Assembly: GCA_023434665.1 (NCBI GenBank)
Contig: JAEYSM010000013.1
Coordinates: 31,018-95,017, forward strand
From: Bacteroidota bacterium
GTDB taxonomy: Bacteria > Bacteroidota > Bacteroidia > Bacteroidales > Lentimicrobiaceae
DNA length: 64,000 nt
Direction: 5' to 3'
A program made the position numbers and the translations under genes. Shown here in pieces: positions 26,411 to 35,356 of the stretch. The notes below the pieces were generated by a model, which had not been told where the DNA came from, searched no databases, and saw nothing but the letters and a program-made list of their open reading frames with translations. Every line of letters begins with the position of its first letter. Positions within the stretch are counted from its first letter, which is position 1.

Positions 26411-29290
26411 ATGGACAGTTTTCTGCATAAAATCGCTCAAGTTATTGATCAGCATATATACCCTGCCAATGAACTTTGTGTGGTTTTTCCCAACAGGCGT
26501 GCGGGTCTTTTTCTTATGAAGTTGCTTGTCCCTGAAAACAATAAGCCAAGGTGGGTTCCCCAAATGCTTTCGGTTGAAGATTTTATATTCCAGATATCAG
26601 GCATGAAGGAGCCCGATCATGTTAAATTGTTATCATCTCTTTATAAAGTCTATAGCAGCAATAACAGAGATCCTCAATCCTTCGATTCTTTCCTCGGATG
26701 GGGAAATGAGATATTGAAAGATTTTGAGGAAGTTGACCAATACCTGGTAAATCCCGATAAGTTATTCTATTTCATCAGGGATGCCAGGGAAATAGACCTT
26801 TGGAAACCCGGTGAAGAAGCTACTGAGTTTGAGAAAAACTATTTAGCTTTTTATGAGTCTCTCGCAAAAATTTATTCTGGTCTGAAAGGTGAATTGCTCT
26901 CAGAAAACAATGCCTACCAGGGACTTGCAACTCGCATCGTTGCTGAGAATACCCAAAATTACACCAACGAGCTTCCATGGAAGAAGGTCATTTTTGCTGG
27001 TTTTAATGCACTGACCCCTGCACAGTTAAGTATTTTAAAATACCTGATATCAAAAGATAAAGCTGAAATAATATTTGATGCTGATAAGTGGTATTTGGAT
27101 GACAAACAAATGGAAGCAGGCCACTTTCTGAGGAAATACAGAGAAGATAAAGAGCTTGGTGAGTTTAGCCTGATCTCAAATGAATTCATCAGGAAAGACA
27201 GGAATATATACACATGCGGAATCCCCGGTAATTCAGGACAAGCAAGGATAGCCGGTGGAATTCTTAAAAAAATCAGCCCTGAAGAATATAGCGATACAGC
27301 CGTTGTTCTTGCAGACGAGTCATTACTGTTACCGGTGCTTAATTCATTGCCATCAGGAATTGAGAAGTTTAATGTCACTATGGGATTTCCCCTTGTTCAT
27401 ACTCCTTTATATGCTCTGGCTGAATCGATCTTCATTCTGCACGCAAACGCTGTTGCCGTCGCTTCTTCAAACCCCGCTTTTTATCATAAAGATGTAACCT
27501 CAATCATTAAGAACAACCAGTTAAGTGGTATTATTGATACCGGGCTCTCTAATCGTCTTGCTTCAAAAATAAAGTCAGATAATTTCTCTTATATCCATCT
27601 GTCTGAAATCCTTGAGATAACCAAGGATTATGAACCCGAAAAAATTGAACCACTTAAACTTATATTCGGGTATCCTGTCAATTCCCTTCAACTGCTTCAA
27701 AATGTTGAAAATATGCTACTTCTTATTAAAGAAGGCTATTCAAGCGAGCATAGTCACGATACCGTAAAATCAGCAGAAAATAGGATTGCCTCACAATACA
27801 GTACCGAAATTTTATGGAGTATTTACAAAACAGTATCTCAGTTAAGACAATGCTTAGAAGCTGTAAGTCTTCAGGTTGAATCGCTGACAACATTACAGAA
27901 GTTCTTCAGAGAAACCGCCCAGGCAACAAAAGTGCCATTTTATGGAGAACCTCTTCAGGGAATTCAGGTTATGGGTATGCTTGAAACCCGTGTGCTTGAC
28001 TTTAAAAATATCATTCTATTGTCAGTAAATGAAGATACACTGCCGTCAGCAAAAACTAATAAGTCATTCATACCATATGATATACGACGGAACTTTGGAT
28101 TACCAACTCATCATGAGCGACAATCAGTATTTGCTTATCACTTTTACAGATTATTACAGAGAAGCATTAATGCCTGGCTTATTTATAATGAGAGTGAGGA
28201 CACCTTTGGTGGAGGTGAAAAAAGCCGTTATATACAACAATTGGAATGGGAACTCCCTGCAATGGGAATTGAGATAAAAAAGGCTTCATATACAGAACTT
28301 TCAGGCCTGTCCCGCCAAGGTCCGCTATTCATTAAAAAGGACTCTTTCATCATGGAGAAACTTTATGAAAAAGCGGAAAAGGGATTTTCATTTTCTTCGA
28401 TAAAAAAATTCATTAATTGTCCACTATCCTTCTATTTTACCTATGTTTTGGGACTTGAAGAGCCTGATGAGGTTGAAGAGGAAATTTCCTATCAGTCAAT
28501 GGGAACCATACTACACTCCGTACTTGAGGATCTTTATGGTGGTTTCCGTAATTCAATACCGGTAAAAGGTATACTTGAAGCCACATTGGAAAATGCTGAT
28601 GAATTAATTAGAAAGAAGACCCATTCTACATTCCCCGCATTAAGATTTGATTCCGGAAGGAATCTGCTTTTCATTAAAGTAGCAGGAATCTGGCTTAAGA
28701 GATTCATGAAGGATGAACTCAAAAGCCTGGAATCAGGACAGGCGCCTACAATTATCGGGGTTGAAGAACCTCTCACAAGGACTTTGAATGTGAGTGTTCC
28801 TGTTCCGAACCCTGTATATGAAAAAGAGACCTCAGAATATGTTCAGAAAGCTGATGAACGGCCTCATAAAGATCTTACAATAACTCTGTATGGAAAAATT
28901 GACCGCATAGAAATTAATAATAACGAATACAGAGTCATCGATTATAAAACCGGTAAAGTTGAGAGAATCAACGTGAAATGTAGTTCAGTCAATGACTTGT
29001 TTGATCCTGATAAAAAAACAGAAAAGCAGCTGCAATTAACTCTATATAAATACCTTGCGGAAAATGACTCTCGGTCAAAAGGATATGAAATTTCGCCCGG
29101 GATCATTTCCTTTCGAAAATTAGCCAATGGATTCATGTCACTTGAATCAGAAATTAGCTCCGAAGAGTTCGAAACTCATTTATCAGGGATGTTCTATGAT
29201 ATGTTTGATCCTGAAAAATATTTCGGTCAAAACGATATAAAAAATTGTATTTACTGTAACTTTAAGCAAATTTGCAACAGAAATCAATAA
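26411..29290 (+). CDS. AddB-like PD-(D/E)XK exonuclease with Fe-S cluster
   Basis: The 959 residues resemble the AddB subunit of the AddAB recombination nuclease. An N-terminal helicase-like region (VVFPNRRAGLF near 26-36) has a degraded ATP site. The C-terminal RecB-type nuclease shows the metal-binding core VIDYKTGK (Asp844, Lys846). Four cysteines are spaced as in AddB 4Fe-4S proteins: Cys670 (FINCP), then Cys946, Cys949 and Cys955 at the end. The enzyme would resect double-strand breaks with an AddA/UvrD-like helicase, which is not in the window. It follows the MurU-like gene by 18 bases, probably on the same transcript. Confidence 0.87.
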   Translation: MDSFLHKIAQVIDQHIYPANELCVVFPNRRAGLFLMKLLVPENNKPRWVPQMLSVEDFIFQISGMKEPDHVKLLSSLYKVYSSNNRDPQSFDSFLGWGNEILKDFEEVDQYLVNPDKLFYFIRDAREIDLWKPGEEATEFEKNYLAFYESLAKIYSGLKGELLSENNAYQGLATRIVAENTQNYTNELPWKKVIFAGFNALTPAQLSILKYLISKDKAEIIFDADKWYLDDKQMEAGHFLRKYREDKELGEFSLISNEFIRKDRNIYTCGIPGNSGQARIAGGILKKISPEEYSDTAVVLADESLLLPVLNSLPSGIEKFNVTMGFPLVHTPLYALAESIFILHANAVAVASSNPAFYHKDVTSIIKNNQLSGIIDTGLSNRLASKIKSDNFSYIHLSEILEITKDYEPEKIEPLKLIFGYPVNSLQLLQNVENMLLLIKEGYSSEHSHDTVKSAENRIASQYSTEILWSIYKTVSQLRQCLEAVSLQVESLTTLQKFFRETAQATKVPFYGEPLQGIQVMGMLETRVLDFKNIILLSVNEDTLPSAKTNKSFIPYDIRRNFGLPTHHERQSVFAYHFYRLLQRSINAWLIYNESEDTFGGGEKSRYIQQLEWELPAMGIEIKKASYTELSGLSRQGPLFIKKDSFIMEKLYEKAEKGFSFSSIKKFINCPLSFYFTYVLGLEEPDEVEEEISYQSMGTILHSVLEDLYGGFRNSIPVKGILEATLENADELIRKKTHSTFPALRFDSGRNLLFIKVAGIWLKRFMKDELKSLESGQAPTIIGVEEPLTRTLNVSVPVPNPVYEKETSEYVQKADERPHKDLTITLYGKIDRIEINNNEYRVIDYKTGKVERINVKCSSVNDLFDPDKKTEKQLQLTLYKYLAENDSRSKGYEISPGIISFRKLANGFMSLESEISSEEFETHLSGMFYDMFDPEKYFGQNDIKNCIYCNFKQICNRNQ

Positions 29291-29300
29291 CATTAAAACC

Positions 29301-30536
29301 ATGAGAAAATTAACTTTTCTAATTGCTCTTTCATTCTTAATTTCAGGTAATGTGTCTGCCCAGGGTGTATTGGGTGGTATAATTCGTGATAAAGTCCGCG
29401 AAAAAGCCATCGAAAAAGTAACCAAGGTGAACGATGAAGAAGAAGTAGTAGAAAGTGAAGAACAAGAAGAACAGGAAGTATCTGAAGACCAGCAAGAGAC
29501 TCAGGAACCGACCCCACAGGAGAAACCTTCAAAACTTAAACTAGAAACAAAATCGCAATATGATTTTGTTCCAGGAGATAGGATCCTGTTCTTTGATGAT
29601 TTCTCACAGGATGCTATTGGCGACTTCCCGGCTCTTTGGACCGGCTCAGGCAGTGGTGAGGTAAAAACAGTAAATCTGGCACCCGGCAAATGGTTTCATT
29701 TAACAGCTGATGATCAGGTATATAACTTGGCAAAAGACCTCAATTTACCTGAAAACTTCATTTTTGAATTCGATCTTATCCCAGCTTCTGTTGAAGAAGA
29801 TGATTATTATGACTTCTATCTGACTCTTTATAATAGCACTAATGATTTCATGGATGACGACTTATATCCGGGCACGAGAGGAGTGCACATAAGTATTTAT
29901 CCTGACCAATGGCAAGTTATGGGTTATGACATTGAAAAAGATTCAAGAGATGGCCAAAGCAACCTAAGTCCTGTAGTCCCGGAAACACCGACTCATGTAA
30001 TTGTTTGGGTTCAGAAAGCCCGCCTGAGAATATACCATCAGGGAGCGAAAGTTATTGATATGCCTACCCTTATGTATACACCCACAAATTTTAACCGCTT
30101 ACGATATTCTATGTGGAATCACCAAGGTAATCCGTTAATTTCTAACATACGCTTTACAACTGCGTCTCCTGATACCAGAAGTAAATTGATAACAGAAGGC
30201 AAATTAATTTCATACGGTATCTATTTTGATGTCAATTCCGACAAGATAAAACCTGAATCGAAAGGGGCAGTTGGCGAAATTGCAAAGGTCCTCAATGAGA
30301 ATCCCGACGTACGGATTAAGATTGAGGGACATACTGATAGTGATGGTGATGAGACAAAGAATATGGATTTGTCAAAACGGAGAGCTGCATCTGTCAAAAA
30401 CATGCTTGTATCAGATTATTCTGTTGATGGATCAAGAATTGAAACGGATGGGTATGGTGAATCTAAACCTATTGGTTCTAATAGCACTTCTGAGGGGAAA
30501 GCCCAAAATAGAAGAGTTGAATTCATCAAGTTGTAA
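29301..30536 (+). CDS. OmpA-family outer-membrane/peptidoglycan-binding protein
   Basis: The 411 residues open with a signal peptide (cleavage after VSAQ). A strongly acidic, Glu/Gln-rich linker (about 45-75) follows, then a beta-rich central domain with repeated Asp/Tyr segments that looks like a jelly-roll. A C-terminal OmpA domain (about 303-411) carries IYFDVNSDKIKPES, IEGHTDSDGDE and the final NRRVEF. The OmpA domain holds meso-diaminopimelate in peptidoglycan. It starts only ten bases after the AddB-like gene but probably serves envelope structure independently. Confidence 0.9.
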   Translation: MRKLTFLIALSFLISGNVSAQGVLGGIIRDKVREKAIEKVTKVNDEEEVVESEEQEEQEVSEDQQETQEPTPQEKPSKLKLETKSQYDFVPGDRILFFDDFSQDAIGDFPALWTGSGSGEVKTVNLAPGKWFHLTADDQVYNLAKDLNLPENFIFEFDLIPASVEEDDYYDFYLTLYNSTNDFMDDDLYPGTRGVHISIYPDQWQVMGYDIEKDSRDGQSNLSPVVPETPTHVIVWVQKARLRIYHQGAKVIDMPTLMYTPTNFNRLRYSMWNHQGNPLISNIRFTTASPDTRSKLITEGKLISYGIYFDVNSDKIKPESKGAVGEIAKVLNENPDVRIKIEGHTDSDGDETKNMDLSKRRAASVKNMLVSDYSVDGSRIETDGYGESKPIGSNSTSEGKAQNRRVEFIKL

Positions 30537-30558
30537 AAAGATAATACTTCAAATCGTG

Positions 30559-30585
30559 AATAAGTGAATTAAACACTTATTTTCA
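30559..30585 (+). terminator. Weak AT-rich terminator-like hairpin after the OmpA-family gene
   Basis: AATAAGTG and CACTTATT are exact 8-base arms around a 7-base loop, followed by TTTC. The stem is AT-rich, so termination strength is doubtful. Confidence 0.4.
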
Positions 30586-30614
30586 AACATTCAAAGATTT
30601 TAGGATAGAATCGC

Positions 30615-30622
30615 TACTTTTG
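30615..30622 (+). promoter_or_regulatory. Candidate -7 promoter box upstream of a possible small RNA
   Basis: TACTTTTG fits TAnnTTTG and is followed by CAG, as is common at Bacteroidota start sites. No clean TTTG was found 19-21 bases upstream. Confidence 0.4.
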
Positions 30623-30627
30623 CAGTG

Positions 30628-30752
30628 GACGAATAACAAAATTCTTCCTAGCCTTGTAATGCGCGGTTTACTTGTAAATCTCAAATCTATCTTGTAAATC
30701 TTTTAGTACTTGGTAAAAAAACCGGCATCCTTTATGGATGCCGTTTGTTTTT
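30628..30752 (+). ncRNA. Possible small RNA between ompA-like and BNR-protein genes
   Basis: About 125 bases lie between the -7 box (30615-30622) and a clear terminator (CGGCATCC/GGATGCCG, 30723-30743, followed by a T-rich tract to 30752). No open frame starts here, and the unit ends about 100 bases before the next gene. The stretch CTTGTAAATCT occurs twice inside (near 30671 and 30691). This is a self-contained promoter-to-terminator unit. I do not recognise an RNA family; a leader attenuator for the next gene is the alternative. Confidence 0.4.
30723..30752 (+). terminator. Intrinsic terminator of the possible small RNA
   Basis: CGGCATCC and GGATGCCG form an 8-base stem with a TTTAT loop, followed by TTTGTTTTT. 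Confidence 0.85.
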
Positions 30753-30858
30753 ACTTCAGTGAGATTAAAGGTTACAAATTCCTTAAATGACCATTAATTA
30801 CATAAATATCCGGAAACGGGGAATAAGGTATTGCATTTAAATTACAAACCCCTGCACT

Positions 30859-33800
30859 ATGAGAAAAATCTCCTCTCTGATATTATTCTTTTTATTGGCA
30901 TCAACCGTACAGTATGCTCAAAATCCAAATAGTATAACATCGACCACTCAATCTCCTGGCTACATAAATTATCATGAATATCCATACTGGATTGATATGA
31001 TGCAGGACCCTGAAGCAAATTTCTTTGAGACCCAAAAAGCCTTTTATGAATATTGGGAAGGTCGGGAAATTGAAAAAGGCAGTGGTTACAAGCCTTTTAA
31101 AAGATGGGAGTATTGGATGAGTAGAAGAGTCTCTGAGACCGGTGTTAAACCATCCCCTCATAAAAATATTGAAGCAATTTTTCAACTAAGGTCATCCGAA
31201 AATTCTGCTTTGCAAAATTTCGATGAAAATAATATTGATCCGGGATCCAGAACAACCACCGGTAACTGGTCATCATTAGGACCTGTTAATGTACCATCCG
31301 GAAATAATGGATACAGAGGACTCGGTAGGGTAAACGCCATTGCTTTCCATCCCACAAACGCTAATACTGTATTTATTGGTGCGCCATCCGGCGGATTGTG
31401 GATCACCTATGATAATGGAAATAATTGGATTACCAATACTGACAATTTAGTGACACTTGGAGTATCTGCTATTGTCATTGATTACAACAATCCATCTGTT
31501 GTCTATATCGGGACCGGCGACCGGGATGCAGGAGATGCACCCGGCAATGGCGTCTGGAAGAGTTTTGATGGTGGTATTACTTTTGAATCTTCTAACACCG
31601 GAATGGGAAATGCAACTGTCAGTAAACTCATTCAACACCCGTCTGATCCCAATATGCTTATAGCAGCCACCAATACTGGAATTTGGCGCACCGTTAATGG
31701 GGGTCTTTCATGGACCCGTACTTATAGTGCTAATTTCAAAGATGTGGTCTTTAAACCAAACGATCCTCAGATAGTATATGCTTCAGCGGCTGGTTTGTTT
31801 TACAGATCAACAAATAATGGAATTTCATTTACTCAGACAAGTACAGGCCTCGGAAGTTTAGCCTACCGAGGTGCCATTGCTGTCACTCCTGCTAATCCCG
31901 AAATTGTTTATCTGGTTGTTACAACAACAACGTCCTTTTATGGCTTGGTCAGATCGACAGATGCAGGCTTAACATTCACTACAAGATCAACAACACCTAA
32001 CATTATGTCATGGGACTGCAATGGTGGTTCAGGAGGACAGGCTTGGTATGATCTGGATATTGCAGCTGATCCGGGAAATGCCAATATTATATATTGTGGA
32101 GGAGTTAACTGCTTTAAATCAACTAATGGAGGATCATCATGGGCAATCAACTCTCATTGGTATGGTGGCTGTGGCGTTCCATCTGTGCATGCAGATTTGC
32201 ATGTTCTTGAATATAACCCACTTAATGGAAGGCTGTATGCCGGGAATGACGGTGGTGTATATTGGACTGCTAATGGCGGTACTTCATGGAATGAGATTAG
32301 CAATGGGTTGATTATCAGTCAGGCTTATGCAATCGGTCAGAGTGCCACCAGCCGGAATTTAGTTATTAATGGATATCAGGATAATGGAACTTCAACTTAT
32401 ACAGGTAACTTATGGGTCAATGTGAATGGTGGTGATGGTATGGAATGTGCTTTCGACCCAACGAATTCTGCTTACAGCTATTCCACACTTTATTATGGAG
32501 TGATTACCCGGCATTTTAATCATAATGACCAGGGGGATATTGCAGGTGAAAATATCAACGGAATAAATGAAGATGGTGGATGGGTCACTCCTTTTGTTAT
32601 AGACCACAACGACGGGAATATTATGCTCATTGGCTATGATAATGTGTGGAGAAGTAATAATATAAAAGCTTCTTCAACCGGAAGTGTGAACTGGAGTAAA
32701 ATTTCAAACTTCAATCTTGAGGATCTTGATGAGATGGCTCAGTCTTATGCTAATACTAACATTCTTTATGTTTCAGAGTCCAATATTCTTTACCGGTCCG
32801 ACAATATTAAAGCAACATCACCCTCATGGTCAAACTTAACTTCCTCATTACCATCCAATAACTATATTACAGCTATAGAAACGCATCCAACAAACGAAAA
32901 TATTGTATATCTCGCAATGCAAAACAATGTGTACATGAGCGTAAATAAAGGGGCTTCCTGGACACAAATTACCGGAACTCTACCTAATATTCAGGTGCAC
33001 ACACTTGTCTGCGATCACTCCAGTACTACAGACGGTATATATGCAGGAACCGATATTGGAGTGTATTATAGGGATAATGAAAATACTTCATGGATTAGAT
33101 TCTCTGAAGGACTTCCTTATGCCGCATGGGTTACTGATCTTGAAATATATTATGATGATATTAACCCTGACAACAATGTGCTCAGAGCCGGAACGTATGG
33201 GCGGGGACTATGGGAAAGTCCATTATACAGTACGGGTGCAATCCTACCCGGACCGGCAGGACCTATTACCGGATTATCGGATGTTTGTCAGGGACAAAAC
33301 TCCGTAATCTATTCAATACCTTCAATTCCCAATGCAACATCTTATCAATGGACTTTACCTCCGGGAGCAAGTGGATCAAGTAACACCAACAGCATTCAGG
33401 TTTCATTCGGCACCAATGCTGTATCAGGTTCAATTTCAGTTTATGGAATTAACGACAATGGGAATGGTGACCCTGCATCTTTACCGATAACAGTAAACCC
33501 ATTACCGGGACCGGCGGGTGCAATTTCCGGCCTTCAAACAGTTTGCCCCGGTTCTACCAACATAGAATATTCTGTAAATGCTATACCTAATGCGACATCC
33601 TACTCATGGTCACTGCCTGCAGGAGTAACAGGCACAAGCAACACTAACACAATTACAGTAACTTTTGGCGCAAATGCCACTTCGGGATCAATCAGCGTTT
33701 TTGCCACTAATTCATGTGGTTCAGGATCATCCTCTTCATTGAGCATCACAGTCAATAGTCTCCCCGGAAATGCCAGTGAGATCAATGGCGATGCAAATGT

Positions 33801-35250
33801 TTGTCAAGGAGAAGCAGGTATCATTTACACAACTCCCTCCATTGCAGGAGCGACCTCATACAATTGGGTTTTACCTGAAGGAGCAACAGGAACCAGTACT
33901 ACCAATACTATCAGTGTTAATTACGGAGGTTCTGCGCAATCCGGAGCTATTTACGTTAATGGAATTAACACTTGCGGAGCCGGGCAAGCTTCATCATTAA
34001 ACATCACAGTCAATACACTTCCTTCTGACGCAGGTGTAATTACCGGGGATGACATAGTTTGTCAGGGAGAGAACGATGTCCAATATTCCATACCGGAAAT
34101 CAATAATGCATCCTCCTATACATGGACCTTGCCTCCTGGTGCAACCGGTTCAGGAAGCACCAATACTATAAATGTTGATTTTGGCACTAATGCACAATCA
34201 GGAAATATAACGGTTAGTGGCAATAATGAATGCGGAACCGGACAATCATCTACAAAGGTCATAACAGTAAATCAGCAACCAGGTGATGCCGGAAATATAG
34301 CAGGAACACAAACAGTTTGCCAGAGCCAAACGAATGTCGTTTACACTGTTCCGGTTATTGATAACGCAACTTCATATAACTGGAATTTACCTCCTGGTGC
34401 ATCCGGCAGCAGTACAACCAACTCGATAACAGTGAATTTCAACAATTCAGCAACTTCAGGTAACATTTCTGTGAGAGGAGTTAATTCATGCGGCACTGGA
34501 GACATTGCATCATTATGGATTAACGTCAGTGCACTACCATCCAATGCCGGAAACATAAACGGAACCCAAACCGTTTGTCAGGCCCAGACTAATGTAATTT
34601 ATACTGTTTCTCCCATAGCCAACGCTACCAGCTATCATTGGTCTTTGCCATTCGGAGCTACCGGAACAAGCAACACAAACAGTATTTCTGTTAATTTCGG
34701 ACTAACAGCACTCAGTGGGCCTATTATTGTAAAAGGAGTAAACAATTGCGGTGATGGTCAGTCTTCTTCAATAATGGTCTCTGTGAATCAAAAACCTCCA
34801 ACGCCTTCAGTTACCCTCAATGATAACATTCTGCATTCAAGTGCTGCAAGCGGAAATCAATGGCATGATGCATCTGGTCTTATCGAAGGTGCTGTTTACC
34901 AGGATTATGAGGTAATTGAGACCGGCGATTACTATACAATAGTAACCAGCGAAGGTTGTTCATCAGATCCTTCAAATACAGTCCATGTCACCATAACTTC
35001 TATCACCGATATAGAAGGTACAGGGATAAGTGTTTTTCCAAATCCATTCAATCATGAACTGATTATTGAGAATAAAGGATTGAAGCCGGGTACACACTAT
35101 GAAATATTGAACTCCGCAGGACAAATTGTATTTTACGGAGATCTTCACACACGGGTAGTATTATTAACCGCAGTATTACCAACGGGAATTTATCTGCTGA
35201 AGATTAATACTGAACAAACTCTCATAAGGAAACTAATCAAGATGGATTGA
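30859..35250 (+). CDS. Secreted BNR/sortilin-type beta-propeller protein with six PKD-like repeats and T9SS sorting domain
   Basis: The order in these 1463 residues is: signal peptide (cleavage after YAQ, residue 21); a Trp/Tyr-rich linker common to Bacteroidota secreted proteins (FYEYWEGREIEKGSGYKPFKR); then BNR/VPS10-type propeller blades from about 130 to 790 with repeated GxxWxxTxDxGxxW-like units (LWITYDNGNNWI, VWKSFDGGITF, IWRTVNGGLSW). Six tandem PKD-like domains (about 795-1312) follow, each starting near LPGxAGxIxGxxxVCxG, and a C-terminal T9SS type A domain begins near ISVFPNPFNHELII. Known relatives are surface-bound or released hydrolases and glycan-binding proteins. No glycosidase active site can be assigned by eye. 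Confidence 0.88.
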   Translation: MRKISSLILFFLLASTVQYAQNPNSITSTTQSPGYINYHEYPYWIDMMQDPEANFFETQKAFYEYWEGREIEKGSGYKPFKRWEYWMSRRVSETGVKPSPHKNIEAIFQLRSSENSALQNFDENNIDPGSRTTTGNWSSLGPVNVPSGNNGYRGLGRVNAIAFHPTNANTVFIGAPSGGLWITYDNGNNWITNTDNLVTLGVSAIVIDYNNPSVVYIGTGDRDAGDAPGNGVWKSFDGGITFESSNTGMGNATVSKLIQHPSDPNMLIAATNTGIWRTVNGGLSWTRTYSANFKDVVFKPNDPQIVYASAAGLFYRSTNNGISFTQTSTGLGSLAYRGAIAVTPANPEIVYLVVTTTTSFYGLVRSTDAGLTFTTRSTTPNIMSWDCNGGSGGQAWYDLDIAADPGNANIIYCGGVNCFKSTNGGSSWAINSHWYGGCGVPSVHADLHVLEYNPLNGRLYAGNDGGVYWTANGGTSWNEISNGLIISQAYAIGQSATSRNLVINGYQDNGTSTYTGNLWVNVNGGDGMECAFDPTNSAYSYSTLYYGVITRHFNHNDQGDIAGENINGINEDGGWVTPFVIDHNDGNIMLIGYDNVWRSNNIKASSTGSVNWSKISNFNLEDLDEMAQSYANTNILYVSESNILYRSDNIKATSPSWSNLTSSLPSNNYITAIETHPTNENIVYLAMQNNVYMSVNKGASWTQITGTLPNIQVHTLVCDHSSTTDGIYAGTDIGVYYRDNENTSWIRFSEGLPYAAWVTDLEIYYDDINPDNNVLRAGTYGRGLWESPLYSTGAILPGPAGPITGLSDVCQGQNSVIYSIPSIPNATSYQWTLPPGASGSSNTNSIQVSFGTNAVSGSISVYGINDNGNGDPASLPITVNPLPGPAGAISGLQTVCPGSTNIEYSVNAIPNATSYSWSLPAGVTGTSNTNTITVTFGANATSGSISVFATNSCGSGSSSSLSITVNSLPGNASEINGDANVCQGEAGIIYTTPSIAGATSYNWVLPEGATGTSTTNTISVNYGGSAQSGAIYVNGINTCGAGQASSLNITVNTLPSDAGVITGDDIVCQGENDVQYSIPEINNASSYTWTLPPGATGSGSTNTINVDFGTNAQSGNITVSGNNECGTGQSSTKVITVNQQPGDAGNIAGTQTVCQSQTNVVYTVPVIDNATSYNWNLPPGASGSSTTNSITVNFNNSATSGNISVRGVNSCGTGDIASLWINVSALPSNAGNINGTQTVCQAQTNVIYTVSPIANATSYHWSLPFGATGTSNTNSISVNFGLTALSGPIIVKGVNNCGDGQSSSIMVSVNQKPPTPSVTLNDNILHSSAASGNQWHDASGLIEGAVYQDYEVIETGDYYTIVTSEGCSSDPSNTVHVTITSITDIEGTGISVFPNPFNHELIIENKGLKPGTHYEILNSAGQIVFYGDLHTRVVLLTAVLPTGIYLLKINTEQTLIRKLIKMD
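33247..34795 (+). repeat. Six tandem PKD-like domain repeats (about 255-260 bases each)
   Basis: Six units of about 85 codons are aligned by a VCxG or VCQxQ motif, an ATSYxWxLPxGAxG core and a GxNxCGxG end. Units begin near 33247, 33503, 33760, 34018, 34275 and 34533. The repeated coding may allow copy-number change by recombination. Confidence 0.8.
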
Positions 35251-35274
35251 TGATTAGAAACTTTGAATGAAAGA

Positions 35275-35309
35275 TAATAAAAAAAGAAGACGGGTACAAA
35301 CCCGTCTTC
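35275..35309 (-). terminator. Terminator shared between convergent T9SS cargo genes
   Basis: GAAGACGGG and CCCGTCTTC form a 9-base stem. On the minus strand it is followed by a run of T (35275-35285), so it ends the beta-helix gene and probably also stops the opposite transcript. Confidence 0.85.
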
Positions 35310-35356
35310 CTCTCCACTTCAACGAAAACTCAACTAAAAAACTCAATCTTACTTTC

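Noticed and set aside
33247..34795. CRISPR-like regular repeats
   Set aside because: Period is about 257 bases and the repeats are coding domains in one frame; no short direct repeats with unique spacers.
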